8,760 bases of DNA. Origin: Eisenbergiella sp963559585 (GTDB lineage Bacteria > Bacillota > Clostridia > Lachnospirales > Lachnospiraceae). Of this stretch, positions 1 through 6,519 are shown in pieces. The stretch covers positions 1 through 8,760 of the forward strand of contig CAUWLJ010000119.1 of NCBI GenBank assembly GCA_963559585.1, in the 5' to 3' direction. The notes under the pieces were generated by a model. It did not search any database. It had not been told where the DNA came from and worked only from the letters and a program-made list of their open reading frames with translations. Each line of letters opens with the position of its first letter. The stretch's first letter is position 1. The translations under genes were made by a program, and so were the position numbers.

Positions 1-492
1 TTCTCTTTTTGGCATAAAAACATCTCTTTTATTTTCAACATTCTTAATTGTTATCTGCTTTAGTTCCGTTTTTTTTTCGAATTCAAATTCCCTTTGTTCA
101 AAAAAAGGATCTACTACCATAATTCTATTTTGAAAGATATGTTTTAAAACCAAATGGTGGTTTACATGGTATGTTTGATATGCCTGATGCCACGGACATT
201 CAAAACCATCTACCACCAAAATATTTACTTCATTTACATCCGTAGAATTATCAGGCCATTCTCCCACTGAGATATCCTTTTCCTGATGATGTATTCCGCA
301 CGAAGATAATTCAGCTAAAATATCCTCTTTAAGGTAAGAATAGACAATTGTATCATCCAATGTTTGCCACTGTGAATTGTAATGAAAACCATACGTTAAA
401 AACAGTATCGGTTTTATCAATTCTTTTCTGTTCCAAATACCAAAAAGGTATAACAAAGTACTGATAAAACAGTCATATTTCAAATCGTTCAT
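1..492 (-). CDS. BtrH N-terminal-like papain-fold protein (putative acyltransferase or peptidase), 3' end outside window
   Basis: The reading frame opens at ATG 490-492 and runs for 164 codons without a stop to the window edge, so the C-terminus is missing. An AGGAG at 503-507 lies 10 bases before the start, and the gap from the upstream ABC gene is only 24 bases, so it is probably in the same operon. Near the N-terminus is D7-C8-F9-I10-S11-T12, then V94-D95-G96-F97 with C99-P100-W101, N111-H112-H113-L114-V115-L116, and M125-V126-V127-D128-P129. A Cys near the start, a His in a hydrophobic strand and an Asp-Pro about 15 residues later is the spacing of C39/BtrH-type papain folds. BtrH moves an acyl group from an acyl carrier protein to an amine in butirosin biosynthesis. 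An acyl carrier gene lies upstream in this operon, so acyl transfer to the peptide product is a reasonable inference. A C39-like peptidase is the main alternative. The assignment rests on remembered motifs, not a search. Confidence 0.72.
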   Translation of the reverse strand, partial: MNDLKYDCFISTLLYLFGIWNRKELIKPILFLTYGFHYNSQWQTLDDTIVYSYLKEDILAELSSCGIHHQEKDISVGEWPDNSTDVNEVNILVVDGFECPWHQAYQTYHVNHHLVLKHIFQNRIMVVDPFFEQREFEFEKKTELKQITIKNVENKRDVFMPKRE

Positions 493-516
493 CCCTAAAT
501 ATCTCCTATTGCTATT

Positions 517-2295
517 CTATATAACATAATATTTTGTCTGAGCGCTCCACAGCCTGCTGTAACTTCCCCCGGCGTCCTTCAGCTGCTCATGAGCGCCCTG
601 CTCAACGATCCGCCCGTTCTCAAACACCAGAATACGGTCGCACAGCTGGCAGCACCCCAGGCGGTGGGATATATAGAGAACCGTTTTCCCTCTGCTGATC
701 TCATCAAACTTCCTGTAAATCTCATATTCTGTATAGGGATCCAGCGCCGCTGTGGGTTCGTCCAGGATCATAACAGGCGCATTCTTATAAATCGCCCTGG
801 CTATCGCAAGCTTCTGTCCCTCTCCGCCGGAGGGCTCCACACCGTTTTCATCAAACCGCCTGGTAATCTGCGTCCTTTCACCAGACGGGCATTTCCCCAC
901 CCAGGCCTCCATTCCCGCCTGGCGGATCACACTGCCCACATCCCTTCCTGTACGGCTGATATCTATGTTATCTTGGATAGAAAAGGAAAACAGCTTGAAA
1001 TCCTGAAAAACGGTGGAAATCAGCTTCTGGTACGATTCCTCCGAATACTGGTTGATGTTCACTCCATTCAGGCAGATTTCCCCCTCCGTAGGCAGAAGCA
1101 GGCGGCAGAGCAGCTTGATAAAGGTGGTCTTTCCGGCCCCGTTCATGCCTACTATGGCCAGCTTCTCTCCCGGCCGGAGCAGGACGGACACATTCTGTAA
1201 TACCATATCCTTTTGATTCGGATAATGAAACGAAACATTCCGGAACTCTATTGTAAGATCACCGCCCTCCGGCGCCGGTTTTTCCCCAGCTCTCCTCTCC
1301 GGCTTCAGATCCATAAATTCCAGATATACCTTCAGGTATCCGCAGTCCTGATGGACGATCACAAGTCCTTTGATCACCGTCAGTATATTTTCGGCAAATC
1401 TGGACGCTGCGTTTGCATACAGTGCAAAATCTCCCACGGAAATTCTGGAGAGAAACAGCATTGCGATATTATAAACGTACACAAAAACCAGCTGTGCCTG
1501 TGTGACGGCTCCCATCAGCCCTTCATAAAACCCGTTTTTGGAGAAGGCGGAAGCGAACAGGTCCACATTATCCTGATGGGACTTTTTCAGCTTGTTTAAA
1601 AGAAGCTCCTTCGCCCTGTACAGCTGGATCTCCTTCAGCGGCTTATAATCCGCCGCAATATTCTCATAATAGATGGATCTGCGCATATTCACAGGAAGCT
1701 TTTCGTAAAAGATACCCATGTTTTTCTGCACTTTTACCAAAATCACAAACTGCATGATACAGAACACGGCAACACCCAGGAACAGTACAATATTCGTGCG
1801 AAGAAGGATCGCGCCCATTGAAACCAGGGAAAGCAGCGCCGTAACCATTGTGCAGACGGTTTCGATCAGTTCATTCAGTGCATTTTGATTTCTGATCGGA
1901 TAAAGGGCGCGCTCTTTCAAATCCAGCACTGCCGGATTCTCTATTTTCTCATAATCCAGTCCCATCACATGCTGCCCAAGCCTCTTTTCCATTCCATGCT
2001 GAAGCCGGCGGTTGGCAAGCTCCCATTTCCGATCCAGCCATACACGGATCAGGCCGAAAAGAACGTTCCCGCCAGCCAGAACCAGCACATACAGAAGCAG
2101 AACCCTCCACCTTCCGGCCCCGGTCATTTCATCGATCATATAGGCAGGCAGGATCACATTGAGCAGAGGGATTACTGTCTGAAAGAATGCCCGCAGCAGC
2201 GTCACCGGCACAAAGGAGCGTTCAGCCCCGCGCACCATAGAAAACAGCTGTGCCAGTATCCTGCCGTCTCTTTTTAAATGCCTGTCTGCCATCAT
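517..2295 (-). CDS. ABC exporter, fused permease/ATPase (second subunit of the pair)
   Basis: A 592-residue half-transporter predicted to sit in the cytoplasmic membrane and pump a substrate out using ATP. The N-terminal half holds about six membrane segments (roughly 28-50, 65-84, 145-165, 168-188, 262-282 and 286-310). The C-terminal half is an ATPase: Walker A G383-MNGAGK-T390, Q-loop Q431, signature P488-SGGE, Walker B I510-L-D-E513 and switch His544. The signature begins with Pro where Leu is usual, while the catalytic Glu513 is intact. The start ATG overlaps the stop of the preceding ABC gene by 4 bases (ATGA), and a GGAGG lies 10 bases upstream of it, so the two are almost certainly translated together as a heterodimer. 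There is no C39 peptidase domain, so it does not cleave a leader itself. GC content is much higher than in the flanking genes. The substrate is inferred from context to be the modified peptide. Confidence 0.95.
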   Translation of the reverse strand: MMADRHLKRDGRILAQLFSMVRGAERSFVPVTLLRAFFQTVIPLLNVILPAYMIDEMTGAGRWRVLLLYVLVLAGGNVLFGLIRVWLDRKWELANRRLQHGMEKRLGQHVMGLDYEKIENPAVLDLKERALYPIRNQNALNELIETVCTMVTALLSLVSMGAILLRTNIVLFLGVAVFCIMQFVILVKVQKNMGIFYEKLPVNMRRSIYYENIAADYKPLKEIQLYRAKELLLNKLKKSHQDNVDLFASAFSKNGFYEGLMGAVTQAQLVFVYVYNIAMLFLSRISVGDFALYANAASRFAENILTVIKGLVIVHQDCGYLKVYLEFMDLKPERRAGEKPAPEGGDLTIEFRNVSFHYPNQKDMVLQNVSVLLRPGEKLAIVGMNGAGKTTFIKLLCRLLLPTEGEICLNGVNINQYSEESYQKLISTVFQDFKLFSFSIQDNIDISRTGRDVGSVIRQAGMEAWVGKCPSGERTQITRRFDENGVEPSGGEGQKLAIARAIYKNAPVMILDEPTAALDPYTEYEIYRKFDEISRGKTVLYISHRLGCCQLCDRILVFENGRIVEQGAHEQLKDAGGSYSRLWSAQTKYYVI

Positions 2296-4082
2296 ACCCC
2301 CGCTCCCTCCTGATAGTAGGATGCCTGCAGGGAATAGAGCCTGTAATACTCACCCCTGCGCTCCAGCAGCTCCTCATGGGTTCCGTCCTCCGCCACACCG
2401 CCGTCCTGAAATACCAGAATCCTGTCGCAGAATCTTGTACTTGCCAGCCTGTGGGTAATGAACAGGCTCGTTCTGTCCTCTGTCATTTCACGGAACTTAC
2501 TGTATATTTCTTCTTCCGCCAGGGGGTCCAGCGCAGACGTGGGTTCATCCAGGATGAATATTGCCCCGTTTTTATACAGGGTTCTTGCCATCCCCATTTT
2601 CTGATATTCTCCTCCCGACAGTTCCACTCCCTCCGGCTCCAGCTTTCTGGTCAGCGTTGTATCCACGCCCCTTTCCAGGGAATGTATCTTTTCGTCCATC
2701 CCGGCCTTTCTGATACATTCCTCCAGCTTCCTGCCGTCCATCTGCTCCTTTGTACAGAGCGCCACATTTTCTGCAATGGACATGGAGAAAAAACTGATTT
2801 CCTGAAACAGAGCGGAAAACAGCCTCAGAACACTTGCCCGGCTGTATTGGGATATGTCCGTCCCATTTATCAGTATCCGTCCTTCATCCGGTTTATAAAA
2901 GCCGCACAGCAGCTTGACAAAAGTACTCTTTCCGGCCCCGTTCATTCCTACGATTGCAGCCTTCTCCCCTTTTCCAATCTGCACATTCAAATGCTCAAAC
3001 AGCTTCCGCCCGCTTCCCGGATAGGAAAAAGAAACATCTTCAAACGCAATCGAACAGCCTCCCTCTGTGTCCAGAGAAAGCGCGGCCCCTTCCTCTTCAT
3101 CTGGGATATCCATGAAAATCCTGTAATCAGAAATCATCAGGCTCTGCGCACGGATATGGCTGACGCCTTCTATCAGCTCTGCCATCAAAGTGGAAAAGGA
3201 AACAAACATACCTGTATACAGCGCAAAATCGCCGATTGACAGTTTTCCTCCTAAGACACCTGCAATCAGGAACAGGTAAACCAGCCCCTCCCTGCAGAAT
3301 GCGATTAACAGGTTTGCCACTCCAGCCATAGAACGCTTTCCCAGTATTTTTTTCCAGATTTCCTGAATCTCCTGCTGCTGGCCGTCAGAAAGGTTCGTCA
3401 AAAGACCTGCCATGCCATAGAGCCTGATTTCCTTTCCATATGCAAAATCAGACATCAGCCCGTTGGTATATCCCTGACGTCTGGACAGATAGGAAAGCTC
3501 CTCCTGCCTGGAATATTCATACTTTTTGGAGCGATAGCTCAAAAGATAGGGGATAACGGTATTGGCAAGAAGAAGCAGAAATAAAAAAGGCTGGAACCGG
3601 AGGAGTGCTATACCATAGTATCCAATCGTAATCAGCACTCCAAACAGACCAAACAGCTTCCGCAGCACTCCCTCAAACCCCTTATTATTATCATACAGGC
3701 ACATTTTGGCCATATTCAGCTTGTTCAGGAAATCGGACGACTCCACCTGCTCCAATCCCAGTTCAAAGCATTTCTTCTGATATTCCTGCAGGCACAGGCA
3801 GCGAAATTCATGGAAATCGCTGTAGGTTTTATTCTGGAGATAATTGGATAGAAAGGACAGCAATACACCTGCCGGCAGAAAAACGGCGGTTATCCACATA
3901 AGCGCAGAAAACTCCCTTGCGCCCGTTATTTCATCAAGAATCAGCTTTGGAAAATATACGGTCAAAACAGAAAGACCCGCTGCGCTTACGGTATAAAGTA
4001 AAATCCTTGGAATCAGCCTTTTATTATGCCCCATCGCTTTTGACAGCGTGTAGAACATATTATTGCAGAATGAATACTTCAT
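2292..4082 (-). CDS. ABC exporter, fused permease/ATPase (first subunit of the pair)
   Basis: A 596-residue ABC exporter half. Membrane segments fall at roughly 25-48, 60-82, 143-163, 165-183, 252-277 and 283-303. The ATPase follows: Walker A G379-MNGAGK-S386, Q-loop Q427, a standard signature L488-SGGE, Walker B I510-L-D-E513 and switch His544. The start ATG (4080-4082) has GAGGG six bases upstream. It is separated by 46 bases from the subtilase gene before it and overlaps the next ABC gene by 4 bases. Both subunits keep the Walker B glutamate, so neither looks catalytically dead. It lacks an N-terminal peptidase domain, so leader removal would fall to another protein, plausibly the subtilase fusion upstream. 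The likely role is export of, or self-protection against, the operon's peptide product. A generic multidrug-type exporter recruited into the cluster is possible, because its base composition differs from the biosynthetic genes. Confidence 0.95.
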   Translation of the reverse strand: MKYSFCNNMFYTLSKAMGHNKRLIPRILLYTVSAAGLSVLTVYFPKLILDEITGAREFSALMWITAVFLPAGVLLSFLSNYLQNKTYSDFHEFRCLCLQEYQKKCFELGLEQVESSDFLNKLNMAKMCLYDNNKGFEGVLRKLFGLFGVLITIGYYGIALLRFQPFLFLLLLANTVIPYLLSYRSKKYEYSRQEELSYLSRRQGYTNGLMSDFAYGKEIRLYGMAGLLTNLSDGQQQEIQEIWKKILGKRSMAGVANLLIAFCREGLVYLFLIAGVLGGKLSIGDFALYTGMFVSFSTLMAELIEGVSHIRAQSLMISDYRIFMDIPDEEEGAALSLDTEGGCSIAFEDVSFSYPGSGRKLFEHLNVQIGKGEKAAIVGMNGAGKSTFVKLLCGFYKPDEGRILINGTDISQYSRASVLRLFSALFQEISFFSMSIAENVALCTKEQMDGRKLEECIRKAGMDEKIHSLERGVDTTLTRKLEPEGVELSGGEYQKMGMARTLYKNGAIFILDEPTSALDPLAEEEIYSKFREMTEDRTSLFITHRLASTRFCDRILVFQDGGVAEDGTHEELLERRGEYYRLYSLQASYYQEGAGV

Positions 4083-4128
4083 TTGCTTCCCTCAATTCTC
4101 TTATTTTCAAATTACCTATTCGATATAT

Positions 4129-5952
4129 TTACTCCCCCCAAAAATCAATACAGCTCTGATACAGACATTCCATTTGATTTTCACTTTCTAATAAATATAC
4201 CGGCAAATCAATCTGTTTTCTCAACTCTTCCATATAACCCATTAAATCTTTTTCTCCAATTTTTCCAACATTCGCGCTTACAATTTTCCATTCTCTATCC
4301 TTTTTGATTGGAAATAAAACAAGCCCCAACACAGTTGCTTCTACAAAACACTGCAAAAAAACAATACATCGATGAATATACTCAATAGAATCACCGTAAT
4401 TAATACATAATATTATTGCATCCGGATCAATTGCAAGCAACATTGCATGATTAATCAATGGAAAAAAAGCCAAATTTCCCATATTATTTTGCAAAATATG
4501 CGATTGTGTACCTACCAAAATAATATCCGGATTCTTCTCTTCAATACTATGCATTTGAGAGTTTACTCTACTTATTATTTCTTCCTCCGATAAATTAACT
4601 ACAGAACCATACCCAGACGGAAAAACCTCATCTATTCCAAAAAGCAAAGAAGATGGCTCGGTTCCCAGCTGTCCAACCTTATATCCCCCTTGTATAAACT
4701 TATTCCTTAATTTAAGTTGCAACGAAAATTTTCCTTGCTGAGATCCTGTTCCAGAAATCATAAGAACCGGCTTACCAATACAATATAGCTTTCCAAAGCA
4801 ATTATGTGGAATACTTTCTATATGTATATCCGGGAAATAAACTTGTCTCCCAATCTTTCTTAACCTATCACATTCTTCTTGGTAATCACTTAAAGAATCA
4901 AAGCAGAAGATACTTTTTTCATAAACAATACACTTTTCTAGTACATCCTTAATAAAATCAAACTGTATTGTTTGAGAAAGCTTTTTACAATGACCTAATA
5001 TAAATGTTTCAAAATTTGAATTCCAATCAAGTTGACTATAATTTTTAATAGTCTTTTCTTTGTATGTACTTGAATAACTCTCTAATTTTCTTCCTACATT
5101 TCCACGTATAGATAAATCAAAGAAATCCACTATATCAAATTCAAGTAAATTCCCATAACGTATTAAACAATCCGTCTCCTTATTGTACGGAAAAACCACT
5201 GCTTTTTTTATAGAAAACTCGTTGGAAACAATTTTTTTTGATGTACAACTATATATTTTTTTTGCTATAGTTTTAAAATAGTCTATAATATGTTTTTTTT
5301 CCAATTTCAGTCTGTCACACCTAACTTGTTGCAAAATTAATCCTGTGACATGTGGTGCGGTAAAACTCGATCCACTTACATATTTGTATTTTGATTCCAT
5401 CCATGGCAATCGCTGAACAGAACCAATCCCTCTAATATCAATCTGATCCCCCTCCACCACCTCAAAATCTCGAATTCTAGTACATTCAATCGACCAGTCC
5501 ACCCCTATTACTTCTTTAAAAACAGCCGGATACGATAATATACCAGTATTTTCAAATGCAGCTACAATAACAGTTCCTTTTTCAACAATTTTCTGACATA
5601 TATCATGTAACTCAGTTATATTGTCACAACATACTATCCCATTACTCAAATGAATTATTTTACATTCTATATTTTTATATATATATTTCAAAACAGTAAT
5701 AATTTCAAAAGTGTCTGGTTGAAACCCGCGAGAAAAAGCCTTCAAATTTAATACAGTTTCTCCTTTCAAATATTTACTAATCAGGTAATATACTGCAGTA
5801 CCATGACCAATATCATCATGGAATTCATCTACGATAACATATGTTCCAGCAGTTTCAAAGTTTATGCCTCTCCCTTGTATTTCTTTTTCATTAAAAATGG
5901 GATGACGCTTATCAACTCCACTATCCACTACAACTACATCAAATTTTTCCAT
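4129..5952 (-). CDS. Intracellular S8 subtilisin-like protease fused to a DUF1611-like P-loop domain (peptide maturation protein)
   Basis: A 607-residue two-part protein. Residues 1 to about 230 are a subtilase with all key residues: Asp10 (VVVVDSGVD), His50 (GHGT), oxyanion Asn135 (AAFENTG...YPA) and Ser196 (GSSFTAPH). There is no signal peptide or pro-region, because the chain starts at the catalytic Asp strand. It should therefore act in the cytoplasm without zymogen activation. After a middle region (about 230-395) comes a nucleotide-binding-like domain: G401-TGSQQ-G407-K408, then PDIILVGTQSHIL (475-487) and DPDAIILC (509-516), which match the DUF1611 C-terminal pattern. I recall a clostridial family TIGR04066 ('peptide maturation system protein') that may correspond to the second half. 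The start is ATG 5950-5952, with GGGAG 8 bases upstream; an in-frame TTG at 5976 has no ribosome site. It follows the two peptide genes by 64 bases, so leader cleavage of those peptides is the obvious proposed job. The role of the P-loop half is unknown. Confidence 0.9.
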   Translation of the reverse strand: MEKFDVVVVDSGVDKRHPIFNEKEIQGRGINFETAGTYVIVDEFHDDIGHGTAVYYLISKYLKGETVLNLKAFSRGFQPDTFEIITVLKYIYKNIECKIIHLSNGIVCCDNITELHDICQKIVEKGTVIVAAFENTGILSYPAVFKEVIGVDWSIECTRIRDFEVVEGDQIDIRGIGSVQRLPWMESKYKYVSGSSFTAPHVTGLILQQVRCDRLKLEKKHIIDYFKTIAKKIYSCTSKKIVSNEFSIKKAVVFPYNKETDCLIRYGNLLEFDIVDFFDLSIRGNVGRKLESYSSTYKEKTIKNYSQLDWNSNFETFILGHCKKLSQTIQFDFIKDVLEKCIVYEKSIFCFDSLSDYQEECDRLRKIGRQVYFPDIHIESIPHNCFGKLYCIGKPVLMISGTGSQQGKFSLQLKLRNKFIQGGYKVGQLGTEPSSLLFGIDEVFPSGYGSVVNLSEEEIISRVNSQMHSIEEKNPDIILVGTQSHILQNNMGNLAFFPLINHAMLLAIDPDAIILCINYGDSIEYIHRCIVFLQCFVEATVLGLVLFPIKKDREWKIVSANVGKIGEKDLMGYMEELRKQIDLPVYLLESENQMECLYQSCIDFWGE

Positions 5953-6016
5953 TCCCTTTACTCCCAAACCCAACAACTGATTTAATAATATATCTATAAA
6001 TCTAATTAAGTTTTAT

Positions 6017-6094
6017 CTAGCAAAGACCACAGTTATTTTCATTATAAAGAGCAAATAATGCTATCGTTTTTCTCCTCTTTCTAAGCTTTTTCAC
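6017..6094 (-). CDS. Putative RiPP precursor peptide, copy 2 (25 aa, C-terminal CGLC)
   Basis: A 25-codon gene with a GTG start (6092-6094) and TAG stop. A GGAGGTG ribosome site sits 5 bases upstream, the same placement as in copy 1. The product has a basic head MKKLRKRRK, then TIA, then the tail LFALYNENNCGLC with Cys22 and Cys25, the latter being the last residue. The tail is identical in amino acids to copy 1. An in-frame ATG at 6110-6112 would add six residues (MVGGGR), but it has no ribosome site and would place the GGAGGTG inside the coding region. The GTG start also aligns exactly with the ATG of copy 1. Position after the radical SAM and carrier genes and before a protease and exporters indicates a modified peptide precursor. 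It resembles no named family that I can identify with certainty. Clostridial Cys-rich peptides of CcpM systems are the nearest context match, but I recall those as longer and richer in Cys. Confidence 0.85.
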   Translation of the reverse strand: MKKLRKRRKTIALFALYNENNCGLC

Positions 6095-6099
6095 TCTAC

Positions 6100-6106
6100 C
6101 ACCTCC
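6100..6106 (-). promoter_or_regulatory. Strong ribosome binding site of precursor copy 2
   Basis: GGAGGTG lies 5 bases before the GTG at 6092-6094, the same spacing as in copy 1. It decides in favour of the GTG start over the in-frame ATG at 6110-6112, because that ATG lies upstream of the ribosome site. Confidence 0.82.
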
Positions 6107-6125
6107 AACCATAAATTATATTTTT

Positions 6126-6203
6126 TTAGCACAGGCCACAGTTATTTTCATTGTAAAGAGCAAACAGTACTATTGCTTTTCTCTTCTTTCTAAGTTTTCT
6201 CAT
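6126..6203 (-). CDS. Putative RiPP precursor peptide, copy 1 (25 aa, C-terminal CGLC)
   Basis: A 25-codon gene with an ATG start (6201-6203) and TAA stop, 50 bases after the carrier protein gene. It has one of the strongest ribosome sites in the window, AAGGAGGTG, five bases before the start. The peptide is MRKLRKKRK (seven Lys/Arg in nine residues), AIV, then LFALYNENNCGLC. The basic head is the probable leader or recognition part. The tail carries aromatic Phe14 and Tyr17, an Asn/Glu run at 18-21 and a CxxC at the C-terminus, so it is the probable modified core. Possible radical SAM products include thioether links from Cys22 or Cys25 to nearby Asn, Glu or Tyr, but the sequence does not decide this. 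It matches copy 2 at 21 of 25 residues. There is no secretion signal, so export would rely on the downstream ABC pair. Confidence 0.86.
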   Translation of the reverse strand: MRKLRKKRKAIVLFALYNENNCGLC

Positions 6204-6208
6204 TTTGC

Positions 6209-6217
6209 CACCTCCTT
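6209..6217 (-). promoter_or_regulatory. Strong ribosome binding site of precursor copy 1
   Basis: AAGGAGGTG is a nine-base match to the complement of the 16S rRNA 3' end, placed 5 bases before ATG 6201-6203. It supports real, high-level translation of the 25-codon gene. Confidence 0.85.
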
Positions 6218-6253
6218 CATCGCTAAATAAAAAAGCAAAGAGTTACAGATATA

Positions 6254-6511
6254 TTAAATCGAATCAGTTGTTGGCACTTTTTGTTTAATAATAGTCTCTA
6301 AAAGTCTGACAGTAATACCATCATTCGCAGTCATTCTTTTAAAATCTTCATCCTCAAAACTGATACTAAACATTTCTTCCAAATCAACTATCAAAGTCAC
6401 GAATGATATGGAATCAATTGTTAATACCTCATCATTGTTATTACGATTATCCATATAAATCCCGTTCTGTTCCAAAGCACTCAATAATTTTTCTTCGCAA
6501 AAAGTATTCAT
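6254..6511 (-). CDS. Acyl carrier protein-like peptide maturation protein
   Basis: An 85-residue acidic protein with the features of an acyl carrier protein. The motif L30-T-I-D33-S34-I35-S-F-V matches the phosphopantetheine attachment site (Asp-Ser-Leu/Ile), and the following helix VDLEEMFSISFEDED matches the usual helix II and acidic loop. Ser34 is present, so it could carry a 4'-phosphopantetheine arm and a thioester-bound acyl or aminoacyl group. I recall a clostridial family TIGR04069, an acyl-carrier-related protein of peptide maturation systems, which fits this context. The chosen start is ATG 6509-6511, with GAGGTG at 6516-6521 four bases upstream. An alternative ATG at 6521-6523 overlaps the stop of the maturase gene but has no ribosome site and would add MRWI. 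No adenylation enzyme, ketosynthase or phosphopantetheinyl transferase is visible here, so the source of its cargo is unknown. The BtrH-like protein at the end of the window is a candidate partner. Confidence 0.88.
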   Translation of the reverse strand: MNTFCEEKLLSALEQNGIYMDNRNNNDEVLTIDSISFVTLIVDLEEMFSISFEDEDFKRMTANDGITVRLLETIIKQKVPTTDSI

Positions 6512-6519
6512 TATCCACC

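Larger units (their letters stand above)
6017..6217 (-). repeat. Tandem duplication of the precursor-peptide unit
   Basis: Two units (6126-6217 and 6017-6106), each made of a ribosome site, a 5-base spacer and a 78-base gene, lie head to tail with a 19-base spacer between them. The genes differ at 13 of 78 bases by my hand alignment (about 83 percent identity), so the duplication is not recent. Differences that change amino acids lie only in the first 12 codons (R2K, K7R, A10T, V12A). Confidence 0.85.

Noticed and set aside
589..1200. Long plus-strand open frame opposite the second ABC subunit
   Set aside because: It is an antisense shadow of a well-supported ABC gene; its translation shows no domain and has no ribosome site. 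The same applies to 1213-1599, 1885-2277 and 2250-3239.
4083..4128. Separate promoter for the exporter genes in the 46-base gap
   Set aside because: No convincing -35/-10 pair with proper spacing was seen; the composition break alone does not show a promoter.
5953..5976. TTG start giving an eight-residue longer subtilase fusion
   Set aside because: There is no ribosome site before the TTG, and the GGGAG that serves the ATG would lie inside the coding region.
5979..6002. Possible stem-loop (GATTTA/TAAATC) after the precursor genes, as an attenuator or terminator
   Set aside because: The stem is only six A/T-rich pairs with a 12-base loop and no following T-run on the minus strand, so it is too weak to call.
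6017..6203. Resemblance of the CxxC-ended peptides to heat-stable enterotoxin or guanylin tails
   Set aside because: Only two cysteines are present, with no match to the four- or six-Cys pattern of those peptides and no secretion signal.
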